From Opitutaceae bacterium (lineage in GTDB: Bacteria > Verrucomicrobiota > Verrucomicrobiia > Opitutales > Opitutaceae), in the NCBI GenBank assembly GCA_028281165.1, contig JANQKI010000166.1, positions 1 to 64,000 on the forward strand: a DNA stretch of 64,000 nt. Direction: 5' to 3'. This document shows, piece by piece, positions 53,926 through 61,676 of this stretch. Positions within the stretch are counted from its first letter, which is position 1, and each line of letters opens with the position of its first letter. The notes under the pieces were generated by a model, which did no database searches, was not told the origin of the DNA, and saw nothing but the letters and a program-made list of their open reading frames with translations. Both the position numbers and the translations under genes were made by a program.

Positions 53926-55350
53926 ATGAATTTCAAATTACATCTAGTCCTCACCCTCTTTTCGCTATTCACTGCTTGCAATACGCTCTTCGCGTCCGCC
54001 TCGGACGCTCCAAACATCCTTATTTTCGTCGGCGACGATATGACCTATCGCGATTGCGGACCTTACGGCAACGCCGACATGGTGACGCCCAACATCGACC
54101 GTTTCGCCTCAGAGGGCATGTGTTTCGATTCCATGTACACTTCCACTGCGATGTGCGTTCCGACTCGCGCTCAGTTATGGTCGGGAATGTATCCAGTTCG
54201 TGGAGGTTGCTACCCAAATCACAGCCAACTCTACGACGAAGCGAAGCCGCTTTCCCTTCACCTCAAGGAACTCGGCTACCGCGTTGGGGCCATGGGCAAG
54301 AAGGGCTCCAACCCGACCCCTCTCTACGAATTCGATTGGACCAGCGGCATGCTCAAGCCCGAGACCATCGAAGAAGCCCGTCAATTCATCCAAGCGCCTG
54401 CCGATCAGCCCTACATGCTCTGGGTCGGCTCTAATCAGCCGCACACGCCCTACAACACGGGAGACCGCAGTCTCTACCCGGCGGACGAAATCACCGTTCC
54501 ACCCTACATGGCCGACACCCCCGAAACCCGAGCCGAGCTCGTCAAATACTACGCCGAAATCTCAGAGCTCGACCGCGAGTTCGGTCTATTCCTCGAATTT
54601 GTCGAAGATTCCGGCAAGGCCGACAACACCATTGTAATCTTCACCAGCGAGCAGGGTAGTTCCATCCCTTTCGGCGGTAAGTGGTCCTGTTACGAAAATG
54701 GTCTCAAGACCGCTTGGATCATGCGTTGGCCTGGTAAAATAAAACCCGGCACCCGCACGTCCGCCCAAACTCAATACGTCGACTTCGCCCCGACCATGAT
54801 CGAAATCGCGGGTGGCGATCCTACCAAAGCCTCTGCAGGAATTCCTGACGCCGACGGTAAGATCACCATGGACGGCAAGAGCTTCCTTTCCGTTATGACC
54901 GGAAAGTCCAAAAAACTCCGCAACCACGTCTTCGGCTGCCATACCACCATTGGCGTAGCAGGCGCTACTGAAGAAGGCTATGGCATCCGTTCCATCAGCG
55001 ACGGCAAATACAAGCTCATCGTCAACCTGCAGAACGAAAACACCTTCTCTTGCGCTAACGCCCGCCCCAATAACCAGCCTCTCAAAAGCTGGCGCGAAGC
55101 TGATGACACATGGGCTAACCAACGAGCTGCCTTCTATGTCAATCGCCCTCATCGAGAATTCTACAAGATCAAAGCTGATCCCTACGAACTCGAAAACCTG
55201 ATCGACAAAAGGAAACATGCCAAACGAATCGCCAAACTCCAATCCGTATTGGACGAATGGATGCGCCAACAAGGCGACCTCGGCATCGAAACCGAACTTA
55301 ACGGTCAATACCGCCTCCAACGCTACATCAGATCTCTAAACGAATCCTAA
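53926..55350 (+). CDS. Secreted S1-family sulfatase
   Basis: TTG at 53911 is possible, but the ATG at 53926 (MNFKLHLVLTLFSLF) starts a normal signal peptide ending LFASASDA. The 474-residue product contains VGDDMTYRDCGPYG, formylglycine motif C77-V-P-T-R81 with AQLWSGMYP, AMGKKGSNPTPL in place of GKWHLG, and IFTSEQGSSIPFGGKW in place of the usual SDNG/SDHG. These substitutions mark a distinct S1 subfamily. It is probably extracellular or periplasmic. A repeat-like hairpin after its stop codon may separate it from the next sulfatase gene. Confidence 0.92.
   Translation: MNFKLHLVLTLFSLFTACNTLFASASDAPNILIFVGDDMTYRDCGPYGNADMVTPNIDRFASEGMCFDSMYTSTAMCVPTRAQLWSGMYPVRGGCYPNHSQLYDEAKPLSLHLKELGYRVGAMGKKGSNPTPLYEFDWTSGMLKPETIEEARQFIQAPADQPYMLWVGSNQPHTPYNTGDRSLYPADEITVPPYMADTPETRAELVKYYAEISELDREFGLFLEFVEDSGKADNTIVIFTSEQGSSIPFGGKWSCYENGLKTAWIMRWPGKIKPGTRTSAQTQYVDFAPTMIEIAGGDPTKASAGIPDADGKITMDGKSFLSVMTGKSKKLRNHVFGCHTTIGVAGATEEGYGIRSISDGKYKLIVNLQNENTFSCANARPNNQPLKSWREADDTWANQRAAFYVNRPHREFYKIKADPYELENLIDKRKHAKRIAKLQSVLDEWMRQQGDLGIETELNGQYRLQRYIRSLNES
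53992..54008 (+). repeat. Hairpin at signal-peptide junction
   Basis: GCGTCCG-CCT-CGGACGC is a perfect 7-bp stem (53992-53998 with 54002-54008) encoding A-S-A-S-D-A in the same phase as in the neighbouring genes. The preceding heptads are weak (GCTATTC and GCTCTTC recognisable). Confidence 0.6.
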
Positions 55351-55363
55351 ACTGCAAAGGTGG

Positions 55364-55411
55364 AGCTCGACCTTCCATCCTGAGCCTGCCGAAGGGCGGG
55401 CGAGCTTTCTT
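55364..55411 (+). terminator. Repeat-derived hairpin between sulfatase genes
   Basis: AGCTCG (55364-55369) with CCTTC pairs with GAAGG and CGAGCT (55401-55406), followed by TTTCTT. Its centre, CCTGAGCCTGCCGAAGGG, is a common dispersed bacterial repeat word. It ends only three bases before the next start codon. Confidence 0.5.
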
Positions 55412-55414
55412 GTC

Positions 55415-57049
55415 ATGAAAATCAGAATACTTCTACTAATTTCACTATTCTTAATTTACCATTTCACATTCTCATCTGCTCAAGCAGATGACCGTCCGAA
55501 TATAGTGCTCATCATGGCCGACGACATGGGCTATTCCGACATCGGCTGCTACGGCGGTGAAATTCCCACGCCCCACATCGACCGGCTTGCCGCTGAAGGC
55601 GTTCGCTTTTCCCAGTTCTACAATACCTCTCGCTGTTGTCCTACCCGTGCATCACTCCTCACCGGACTCTACCAGCATCAAGCGGGTATCGGCGAAATGA
55701 CCGGCCGCAAGCCAGACTCCACTGAAGGCTTCATCGGCCACCTCAACGAACACTGTGTCACTATCGCCGAAGCCCTTCGTCCCGCCGGCTACCGCACCTA
55801 CATGGCGGGCAAATGGCATGTCGGCTCCAAGGAAAAAGCCTGGTGGCCCATGCAACGCGGCTTCGATCGCTTCTATGGTCTAACTGGCGGTTCTTCGAGC
55901 TTCTTCCGTCCTAAGGGCCTCTACGACGGTAATGAGCTTCTCCCTATCCCCGACGATCCGAACTACTACATCACGGACCGTTTCACTGATCACGCCCTCA
56001 AGTATCTTCGAGAACACAACAGTGAAACGCCGTTCTTCCTCTACCTTGCTTTTACCGCTCCTCACTGGCCGCTGCATGCTCGGGACGAGGATATCGCGAA
56101 GTTCCGCGGCAAATATACGCAGGGATGGGACGAACTACGCAAAAGCCGCTTCGCTAGACAGGTCGAACTCGGTCTTGTATCCGAGGAGCAAGGACTCTCG
56201 CCACGCGACTTCGAGGTGCCCGCTTGGGACACCCTAGCCGACCAAGAGAAAGACGACCTCGACCACCGTATGGCCGTTTACGCGGCCATGATCTATCGCA
56301 TGGACCACAACATCGGTCGCGTCATCGATCAACTCGAAGAAAGCGGCGAGCTGGACAATACGCTCATCGTTTTCCTTTCCGACAACGGCGGCTGCCCGGA
56401 ACCTTGGAACACGACCACCCCACGCGGCAACTCTCACCTCGGCGGCGGTACCATCGAAGACATCTACAATCCGGATAAAGGCGGAGCCATCTCCTACGGC
56501 CAAGGCTGGGCTAACGCCTCCAACACTCCCTTCCGACGCTACAAGACGCAAAGCCACGAAGGTGGTATCTCGACTCCCTTCATCATGCATTGGCCAAAGG
56601 GCATGAAAATCGACAAAGGCCAAGTCGTCCACACCCCTGGCCATCTCATCGACGTCATGCCGACCTTTCTCGAACTGGCTGGGGCCACGTATCCAAGATT
56701 CGTCGACGGTCATCACATTCATCCGCTTTCAGGCAAGTCCCTCACTCCCGTTCTCGAAACTGGCGACCGCGATCCGCATGACTGGCTCTTTTGGGAGCAC
56801 CGTCTCGAAGCGGCTGTCCGTCACGGAGACTGGAAAGCCATCCATCGTCAGCCCACCGACCGTTGGTTCCTCTTCAATCTCGGTCAAGACCGCACCGAGA
56901 CCAACGATCTCGCCGAAGCGTATCCAGAAATTCTAGATCTCATGAAACGCAAATGGTGGGACTGGGCCCTTACCCACAACGTCACCCCCGAAAAGCTCCC
57001 TCCCAGACCAACCCCCACAGAAGCCATCGATTTCAGAGCCAAACCATAG
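55415..57049 (+). CDS. Secreted arylsulfatase-A-like S1 sulfatase
   Basis: A 544-residue sulfatase with signal peptide MKIRILLLISLFLIYHFTF ending SSAQADD. It has MADDMGYSDIGCYGGEIPTP, formylglycine motif C74-C-P-T-R78 and ASLLTGLYQHQAG, MAGKWHVGSKEKAWW, FLSDNGGCPEPW and NTPFRRYKTQSHEGGI. All expected active-site blocks are present. It is closely similar to the protein at 52178, except that the canonical Pro is retained here, which makes the pair a natural comparison. It is followed after 37 bases by the GH67/GH20-like gene. The substrate is likely a sulfated sugar at a chain end. Confidence 0.95.
   Translation: MKIRILLLISLFLIYHFTFSSAQADDRPNIVLIMADDMGYSDIGCYGGEIPTPHIDRLAAEGVRFSQFYNTSRCCPTRASLLTGLYQHQAGIGEMTGRKPDSTEGFIGHLNEHCVTIAEALRPAGYRTYMAGKWHVGSKEKAWWPMQRGFDRFYGLTGGSSSFFRPKGLYDGNELLPIPDDPNYYITDRFTDHALKYLREHNSETPFFLYLAFTAPHWPLHARDEDIAKFRGKYTQGWDELRKSRFARQVELGLVSEEQGLSPRDFEVPAWDTLADQEKDDLDHRMAVYAAMIYRMDHNIGRVIDQLEESGELDNTLIVFLSDNGGCPEPWNTTTPRGNSHLGGGTIEDIYNPDKGGAISYGQGWANASNTPFRRYKTQSHEGGISTPFIMHWPKGMKIDKGQVVHTPGHLIDVMPTFLELAGATYPRFVDGHHIHPLSGKSLTPVLETGDRDPHDWLFWEHRLEAAVRHGDWKAIHRQPTDRWFLFNLGQDRTETNDLAEAYPEILDLMKRKWWDWALTHNVTPEKLPPRPTPTEAIDFRAKP
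55444..55491 (+). repeat. Heptad array plus hairpin in signal-peptide coding region
   Basis: ACTATTC, TTAATTT, ACCATTT, CACATTC (55444-55471) abut TCATCTGC-TCAA-GCAGATGA (55472-55491), a perfect 8-bp stem encoding S-S-A-Q-A-D-D. Arms match those at 49321-49340 but the loop differs. Confidence 0.75.
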
Positions 57050-57086
57050 AGTAGGGCGGCATCGCCGAAGCAGCCTTCCTGATCCA

Positions 57087-59234
57087 ATGAAACACGCCAT
57101 TCTTTTCATCTTTCTCGTCTCCTCGCTATCAGCAGAGGTGAAGCTGCCCCCAGAATGGAGGGATGATCCTGTCGCGAAATATGCGGTCGATCGATGGAGC
57201 GAAAAGACAAGACAAGTCTCGATCCATTCGATAAACTCAGGCCAAGCGAGCTCCCCCACTATAGAAGTGGATCTAGTATCCAATGATCTAGTACAGGCTG
57301 AAGGTTTCGCCCTGGAACCAGCAAGCGATAATGGCGCGGCTGAATTTACGCTGTCCGTCAGCGATAGGCGCGGCCTTCTCTACGGCCTCGACGATTTCGC
57401 CGAACAATGGAATGCGGCCAAGGGCGACTCGGCTCTTGTTTTATCGCGTGAACGAAGTCCGCGCGTATCGTTTCGAGCGCTGAAATTCAATCTGCCCTGG
57501 CTGTCCTACCGTCGTGGCGAAGCCCTGCAAACCCACACTGAAACCGCGAGGGATCTTGAAATGTGGGAGGATTACCTCGACATGATGGTGGCCAATCGCT
57601 TCAATACTCTCACTCTTTGGAGCCTGCATCCTTTCGCTTTTATGGTGAAAGCTCCTGGGTATCCGGAAACCAATGACTTTTCTCCCGAAGAAATGGCGGA
57701 TTGGCAGAATTTCTGGAAAAGCCTCTTCGCTCTGGCCGACCAACGCGACATCGACGTCTATGTATTCAATTGGAACATCTTCACGACCTCGACCTTCGCG
57801 AAAAAGCATAACATCGGCAGCGACGGCGGATTTTTTGGTGAAGCGACCCACAGCGAAGTCCTCGAAGATTATACACGAAAGATCGTCGCCGAAACATTGA
57901 AGACCTACCCGAGTCTCGATGGAATCGGCATCACGCTTGGCGAACGCATGGGCGGGATGACGCCTGAAGAACGTAAAGACTGGCTCGGCCGAACGATCAT
58001 TGCCGGGATCAGAGAATCCGGTCGCCCCGTCGATTTCTTCTATCGCGCCCCGCTGTCGGCCAATAAGGGTTCAGGCGGCTCCACCGATCCCGTTGTCGAA
58101 CGCATGACCCGCGCTCAAGTGGAAGGCATGGACGATTTTCCAGGCAAGATCCATTTCGGTCTCAAGTTCAACCAGTCTCACGGACATGGGTCGCCATTTC
58201 TTGAATACGTCCATGGCGGACCCGTTACAGACGCCTATTGGAAGCCCTTGCCCAAGAATTACGATGTCGTCTTCACCATTCGAAACGAGGAGTTTTTCAT
58301 CCTGCGTTGGGGACAGCCTGACTTCATCCGGGAGTTGCTCGTCAACAATACGGCCCCTTGGGTCGGTGGATTTATCATCGGATCAGAGGTCTACATACCA
58401 GCGAAAGACTACATAACGCCATCCGGTTTCCCGAAGGACTGGCGCTGGGCGTTCGAGCGCCAATGGCTTTTCTACGATCTCTGGGGTCGCCTCCTCTACG
58501 ATCCCGCTACGCCGGATTCTGTATTCGGACAACACCTTGCGAGTCGATTCGACCTGCCTCTCTCCGAGGGAAGGGAAATCCTGGATGCGTTCAGTGCGGC
58601 GTCTCTCGCTCAATTGCACACCACGCGCATGATCAAGGCCACAGCGGATGGCTGGCTCTACAGCGAAGGCCATCTCGGGAAGAGCGCCCGAAAAACGCGC
58701 AACGCCGCTTTCTTGACGATCGATACCTTCGTCACTCGCAAACCCCAGGATCGACGTTACATAAGTATCCATGATTATGTGACGCAAAACTTGGAAATCG
58801 CGAAAAACAGGGTGGCCCCTCCAGCGGTTGCCGAGGATCTCGAGCGCAACGCTCGCGTTGCCTTGGAAACAGTTGCCGGTGTAATTGGGAGAAATCCCAA
58901 CAACACCTTGCTCGAACACGAATTGAACGACGTTCGAGCGTGGGGCCATCTAGGACTATTTCTAGCCGACAAGATCAGAGGCGGCATCGCCCTGGAGCGC
59001 TTTCGCGCAGGACACGGAAAACCCTACAAAGACGAAGCCATTGCGCATCTTTCGGCAGCTCGCGATCACTGGGCGGATCTTTCCGAGGTAACCCAGCAAA
59101 ACTATCCCGACCCCATCCCTTACCTATGGGATGACGCGTTCTCATGGGCGAAATTCCTGCCGGAAGCGGAAGCTGACATTGAAATCGCTCGCAAAGCCAA
59201 AGTCGGATTCTTCCCGGAGGTCATCACGCCATAA
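57087..59234 (+). CDS. Secreted alpha-glucuronidase/hexosaminidase-like TIM-barrel enzyme
   Basis: A 715-residue exported protein (signal peptide about 1-16). The N-terminal alpha/beta domain ends SDRRGLLYGLDDFAEQWN, as in the non-catalytic domain that precedes the barrel in GH20 and GH67 enzymes. The barrel follows with ALKFNLPWLSY, NRFNTLTLWSLHPF, DVYVFNWNIF and GIGITLGERMGGMTPEERKDWL, whose Glu is a catalytic candidate. The C-terminal third is helical. It is homologous in plan to the protein at 59368. Similar proteins are usually annotated as alpha-glucuronidase-family glycosyl hydrolases, but true activity is unproven. It lacks the heptad-hairpin seen in the preceding genes. Confidence 0.75.
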   Translation: MKHAILFIFLVSSLSAEVKLPPEWRDDPVAKYAVDRWSEKTRQVSIHSINSGQASSPTIEVDLVSNDLVQAEGFALEPASDNGAAEFTLSVSDRRGLLYGLDDFAEQWNAAKGDSALVLSRERSPRVSFRALKFNLPWLSYRRGEALQTHTETARDLEMWEDYLDMMVANRFNTLTLWSLHPFAFMVKAPGYPETNDFSPEEMADWQNFWKSLFALADQRDIDVYVFNWNIFTTSTFAKKHNIGSDGGFFGEATHSEVLEDYTRKIVAETLKTYPSLDGIGITLGERMGGMTPEERKDWLGRTIIAGIRESGRPVDFFYRAPLSANKGSGGSTDPVVERMTRAQVEGMDDFPGKIHFGLKFNQSHGHGSPFLEYVHGGPVTDAYWKPLPKNYDVVFTIRNEEFFILRWGQPDFIRELLVNNTAPWVGGFIIGSEVYIPAKDYITPSGFPKDWRWAFERQWLFYDLWGRLLYDPATPDSVFGQHLASRFDLPLSEGREILDAFSAASLAQLHTTRMIKATADGWLYSEGHLGKSARKTRNAAFLTIDTFVTRKPQDRRYISIHDYVTQNLEIAKNRVAPPAVAEDLERNARVALETVAGVIGRNPNNTLLEHELNDVRAWGHLGLFLADKIRGGIALERFRAGHGKPYKDEAIAHLSAARDHWADLSEVTQQNYPDPIPYLWDDAFSWAKFLPEAEADIEIARKAKVGFFPEVITP

Positions 59235-59272
59235 GAATAATAGAAACCTCACTTAAACTCGACTTATTAAAA

Positions 59273-59351
59273 TAACCATAGAAAGCACAAGAAACACAAA
59301 ACGAAATAATAGTCCGTATCGAATTCTGTGTCTTTTGTGAATTTTGTGGTT
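59273..59351. repeat. AACCACAG-type inverted repeat, copy 2
   Basis: TAACCATAGAAAGCACAAGA at the left and its imperfect complement ending TTTTGTGGTTA at 59351 form a long AT-rich hairpin between two genes. It belongs to the same family as 17276-17376 and 61537-61662. Confidence 0.65.
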
Positions 59352-59367
59352 AAAAAAACAATTACAA

Positions 59368-61536
59368 GTGAAACGTGCAATTCTCCCATTTTTCTTCTTA
59401 GCTTCTCTCCAAGCGGAGCCAGTCACGCTCTACTACGACGAAACCTCGCCGCAGATTTCCTTCGCCGCGGATGATCTGGAAATCGCTCTCGAAAAGCGCG
59501 GTTTCGACGTAAAGGTCAGTGCTCTCGGTACCCTCGGCTCGCATCAAGAAAACCCCTTCGTCGTTCTAGCTCTCGATGACAATCGGCTCCTCCTCGATTC
59601 TCTCGACAAAGCCGACGGCGACCGCGTCGAGCCGCTGGCAGACCAAGGCTACGCCCTCCGCACGACGCGCGACGGCGTATCCGGATACTGGATCTTCGGC
59701 GGCGACGAAACCGGCGCCATGTATGGCGGCCTCGAAATCGCCGAACGCATCGAGCGTCACGGCTTTGCGGAACGCTACAACGAAGACCACGAGCCCTACA
59801 TCGCCAAGCGCGGCATCAAGCTCAATATCCCTCTCGATTCCCGAGCTCCCAGCTACGACAGCGACGGCGACTCCGCCCACTTCAACGTCAAGCACATGTG
59901 GGACCTGTCCTTCTGGCATGAATACATCGATACGCTCGCCCGCTATCGCTACAATGTGATTTCCCTCTGGAACTCCCACCCCTTCAACGCGCTTTGCTCC
60001 ATCCCCGAGTATCCCGATACCGCTCTGCCCGACGTCCATGATTACGACGGTCTGGTCAAGAAGATGACCATGGAAGAGAAGGTCGCTTTCTGGCGCGAGG
60101 TTTTCGACTACGCCACCGATCGCGGCTTCGACATCTATTGGTTCAATTGGAACGTCTATGCCTATGGCGCCAACGGCAAATACGGTATCGAAGACAACCC
60201 ACGCAACGAGGCTGTCAAAGAGTACTCCCGCAAAGCCCTCTACGCCTTCCTCAAGACCTATCCGCAAATCGATGCTTTCGGAGTTAGCGCGGGCGAGCAC
60301 TTCGCTGGCTTTCCCGCCGCGGATCGCGAAAAATGGATGCGCGAGGTCTGGGGCGAAGCGATGCTCGACTACAAGCGCGATCATCCAGAGCACGGCTTCT
60401 TCTTCATCCACCGTTTCCTCATGACCGACATCACTCCGATAGCGGATCACTGGAACGACTTCCCGCTGCCCTGGGACATTTCCTTCAAATATGGCGTCGG
60501 CCACATGCACGGCTACCACAATCCCGACTTCATTTACGCCAAAGGCGTGATGCGAGGACTCGACGACCACAACAAAAAGACCTGGCTCAACCTCCGCAAC
60601 GACGACATCTTCTATTTTCGCTGGGGAGATCCCGAATACGCTCGCAAGTACGTGATTAACTTCCCGGTAAAAGACCGCTACCTCGCCGGTTACTACATGG
60701 GCACCGACGGCTACGTATTCGCCAAAACTTTCTCGTATCAGGAAAAGTACGACAACCTCAATAACCGACTCGAAATCGACAAGCACTGGTACAATTTCCT
60801 CATCTGGGGCCGCATGGGCTATGATCCGAAAACCGCCGAGTCCTTCTTCATAGAGCAGCTCGCCGAACGTTTTCCCGATATAAATACCCGTCGACTCTAT
60901 AATGCATGGAAAATCGCCTCCAACATCTTTCCCACCGTCAGTCAAACCATCTGTCGCGACAACGACGCCCAATGGTGGGTCGAAGGCTGCCACTCGAAAT
61001 TTGGATACATCGACATCGAGCGACTACTCGGCTTCGCACCCCAACCGGGAACGCCCGTTCACAGCATCGCCGACTACGCCCAGCTCGTTTCCAGCGGGAA
61101 AGCGGTGACTAAGACAACACCTCTGCAAAAAGCCGAAGACCTCCACTCCCTCGCCGACGAAACGGAATTTCTCATCCGAGACCTGAACGCTTCTGATGGA
61201 AGCGAACTGTATTTGCTCCTCAACGACATGCGAGCCATGGCAAACGCTAGTCGCTTCTACGCGGAAAAGATCAGAGGAGCCCTATATCACAAGCTCGGCG
61301 ACAAGAAAAAAGCCATCTCCAGTCTCGAAAAAGCCCTCGTTCACGCCACCGAATACGCCGATCTCGCCTCTGCAGTCTACAAGGACCAGCACATGGCTCG
61401 CCACAACCCTGAAGGCAAAAATTCCGGCATAAAGGAAAACAAATTCACTTGGGCCGGCTTCGTCGAAGGCGCCCGCCAAGACCTTGAAATCGCAAAATCT
61501 AAAAGGCAGGGACGGACCGCCCACTTGAAATTTTGA
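59368..61536 (+). CDS. Secreted alpha-glucuronidase/hexosaminidase-like TIM-barrel enzyme
   Basis: The frame is open from a TTG at 59344 inside a repeat, but GTG at 59368 yields a proper signal peptide (MKRAILPFFFLASLQA) and 722 residues. The N-terminal domain includes ISFAADDLEIALEKRGF and GYALRTTRDGVSGYWIFGGD, then comes a barrel with RGIKLNIPLDSRAPSYD, RYNVISLWNSHPF, DIYWFNWNVYAYG and DAFGVSAGEHFAGFP (candidate catalytic Glu), plus a helical C-terminus. It is a diverged homologue of the neighbour at 57087; both have a WNSHPF/WSLHPF strand and an FNWN strand. It may remove uronic acid or related residues from oligosaccharides. Codons are strongly C-ending. Confidence 0.78.
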   Translation: MKRAILPFFFLASLQAEPVTLYYDETSPQISFAADDLEIALEKRGFDVKVSALGTLGSHQENPFVVLALDDNRLLLDSLDKADGDRVEPLADQGYALRTTRDGVSGYWIFGGDETGAMYGGLEIAERIERHGFAERYNEDHEPYIAKRGIKLNIPLDSRAPSYDSDGDSAHFNVKHMWDLSFWHEYIDTLARYRYNVISLWNSHPFNALCSIPEYPDTALPDVHDYDGLVKKMTMEEKVAFWREVFDYATDRGFDIYWFNWNVYAYGANGKYGIEDNPRNEAVKEYSRKALYAFLKTYPQIDAFGVSAGEHFAGFPAADREKWMREVWGEAMLDYKRDHPEHGFFFIHRFLMTDITPIADHWNDFPLPWDISFKYGVGHMHGYHNPDFIYAKGVMRGLDDHNKKTWLNLRNDDIFYFRWGDPEYARKYVINFPVKDRYLAGYYMGTDGYVFAKTFSYQEKYDNLNNRLEIDKHWYNFLIWGRMGYDPKTAESFFIEQLAERFPDINTRRLYNAWKIASNIFPTVSQTICRDNDAQWWVEGCHSKFGYIDIERLLGFAPQPGTPVHSIADYAQLVSSGKAVTKTTPLQKAEDLHSLADETEFLIRDLNASDGSELYLLLNDMRAMANASRFYAEKIRGALYHKLGDKKKAISSLEKALVHATEYADLASAVYKDQHMARHNPEGKNSGIKENKFTWAGFVEGARQDLEIAKSKRQGRTAHLKF

Positions 61537-61662
61537 TTAACCACAGAAAGCGCAAGAAACACATAAATTACAGCCATAACGTTATCATCTTCGTGATTCT
61601 TTGCGCCTCTTCGTGGCCAAAACTAATCGCATATTTTGTGCCTTCTGCGCTTTTTGTGGTTA
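61537..61662. repeat. AACCACAG-type inverted repeat, copy 3
   Basis: TTAACCACAGAAAGCGCAAG on the left faces CTTCTGCGCTTTTTGTGGTT on the right (end near 61662), with a related CTTCGTGATTCTTTGCGCCT stretch between them. It fills the gap between two genes, and it explains the false upstream extension of the next reading frame. Confidence 0.7.
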
Positions 61663-61676
61663 AAAATATACTACAC

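Noticed and set aside
54586-55320. 244-codon minus-strand frame opposite the sulfatase at 53926
   Set aside because: Same codon-bias shadow effect; the sulfatase on the plus strand has all catalytic motifs.
59566-60993. 475-codon minus-strand open frame opposite the TIM-barrel gene
   Set aside because: It is Val/Glu/Ile-rich without domains, a by-product of C-ending codons in the plus-strand gene.
61533-61676. 48-codon extension of the double-propeller gene
   Set aside because: It translates the intergenic AACCACAG repeat; the signal peptide starts at 61677.
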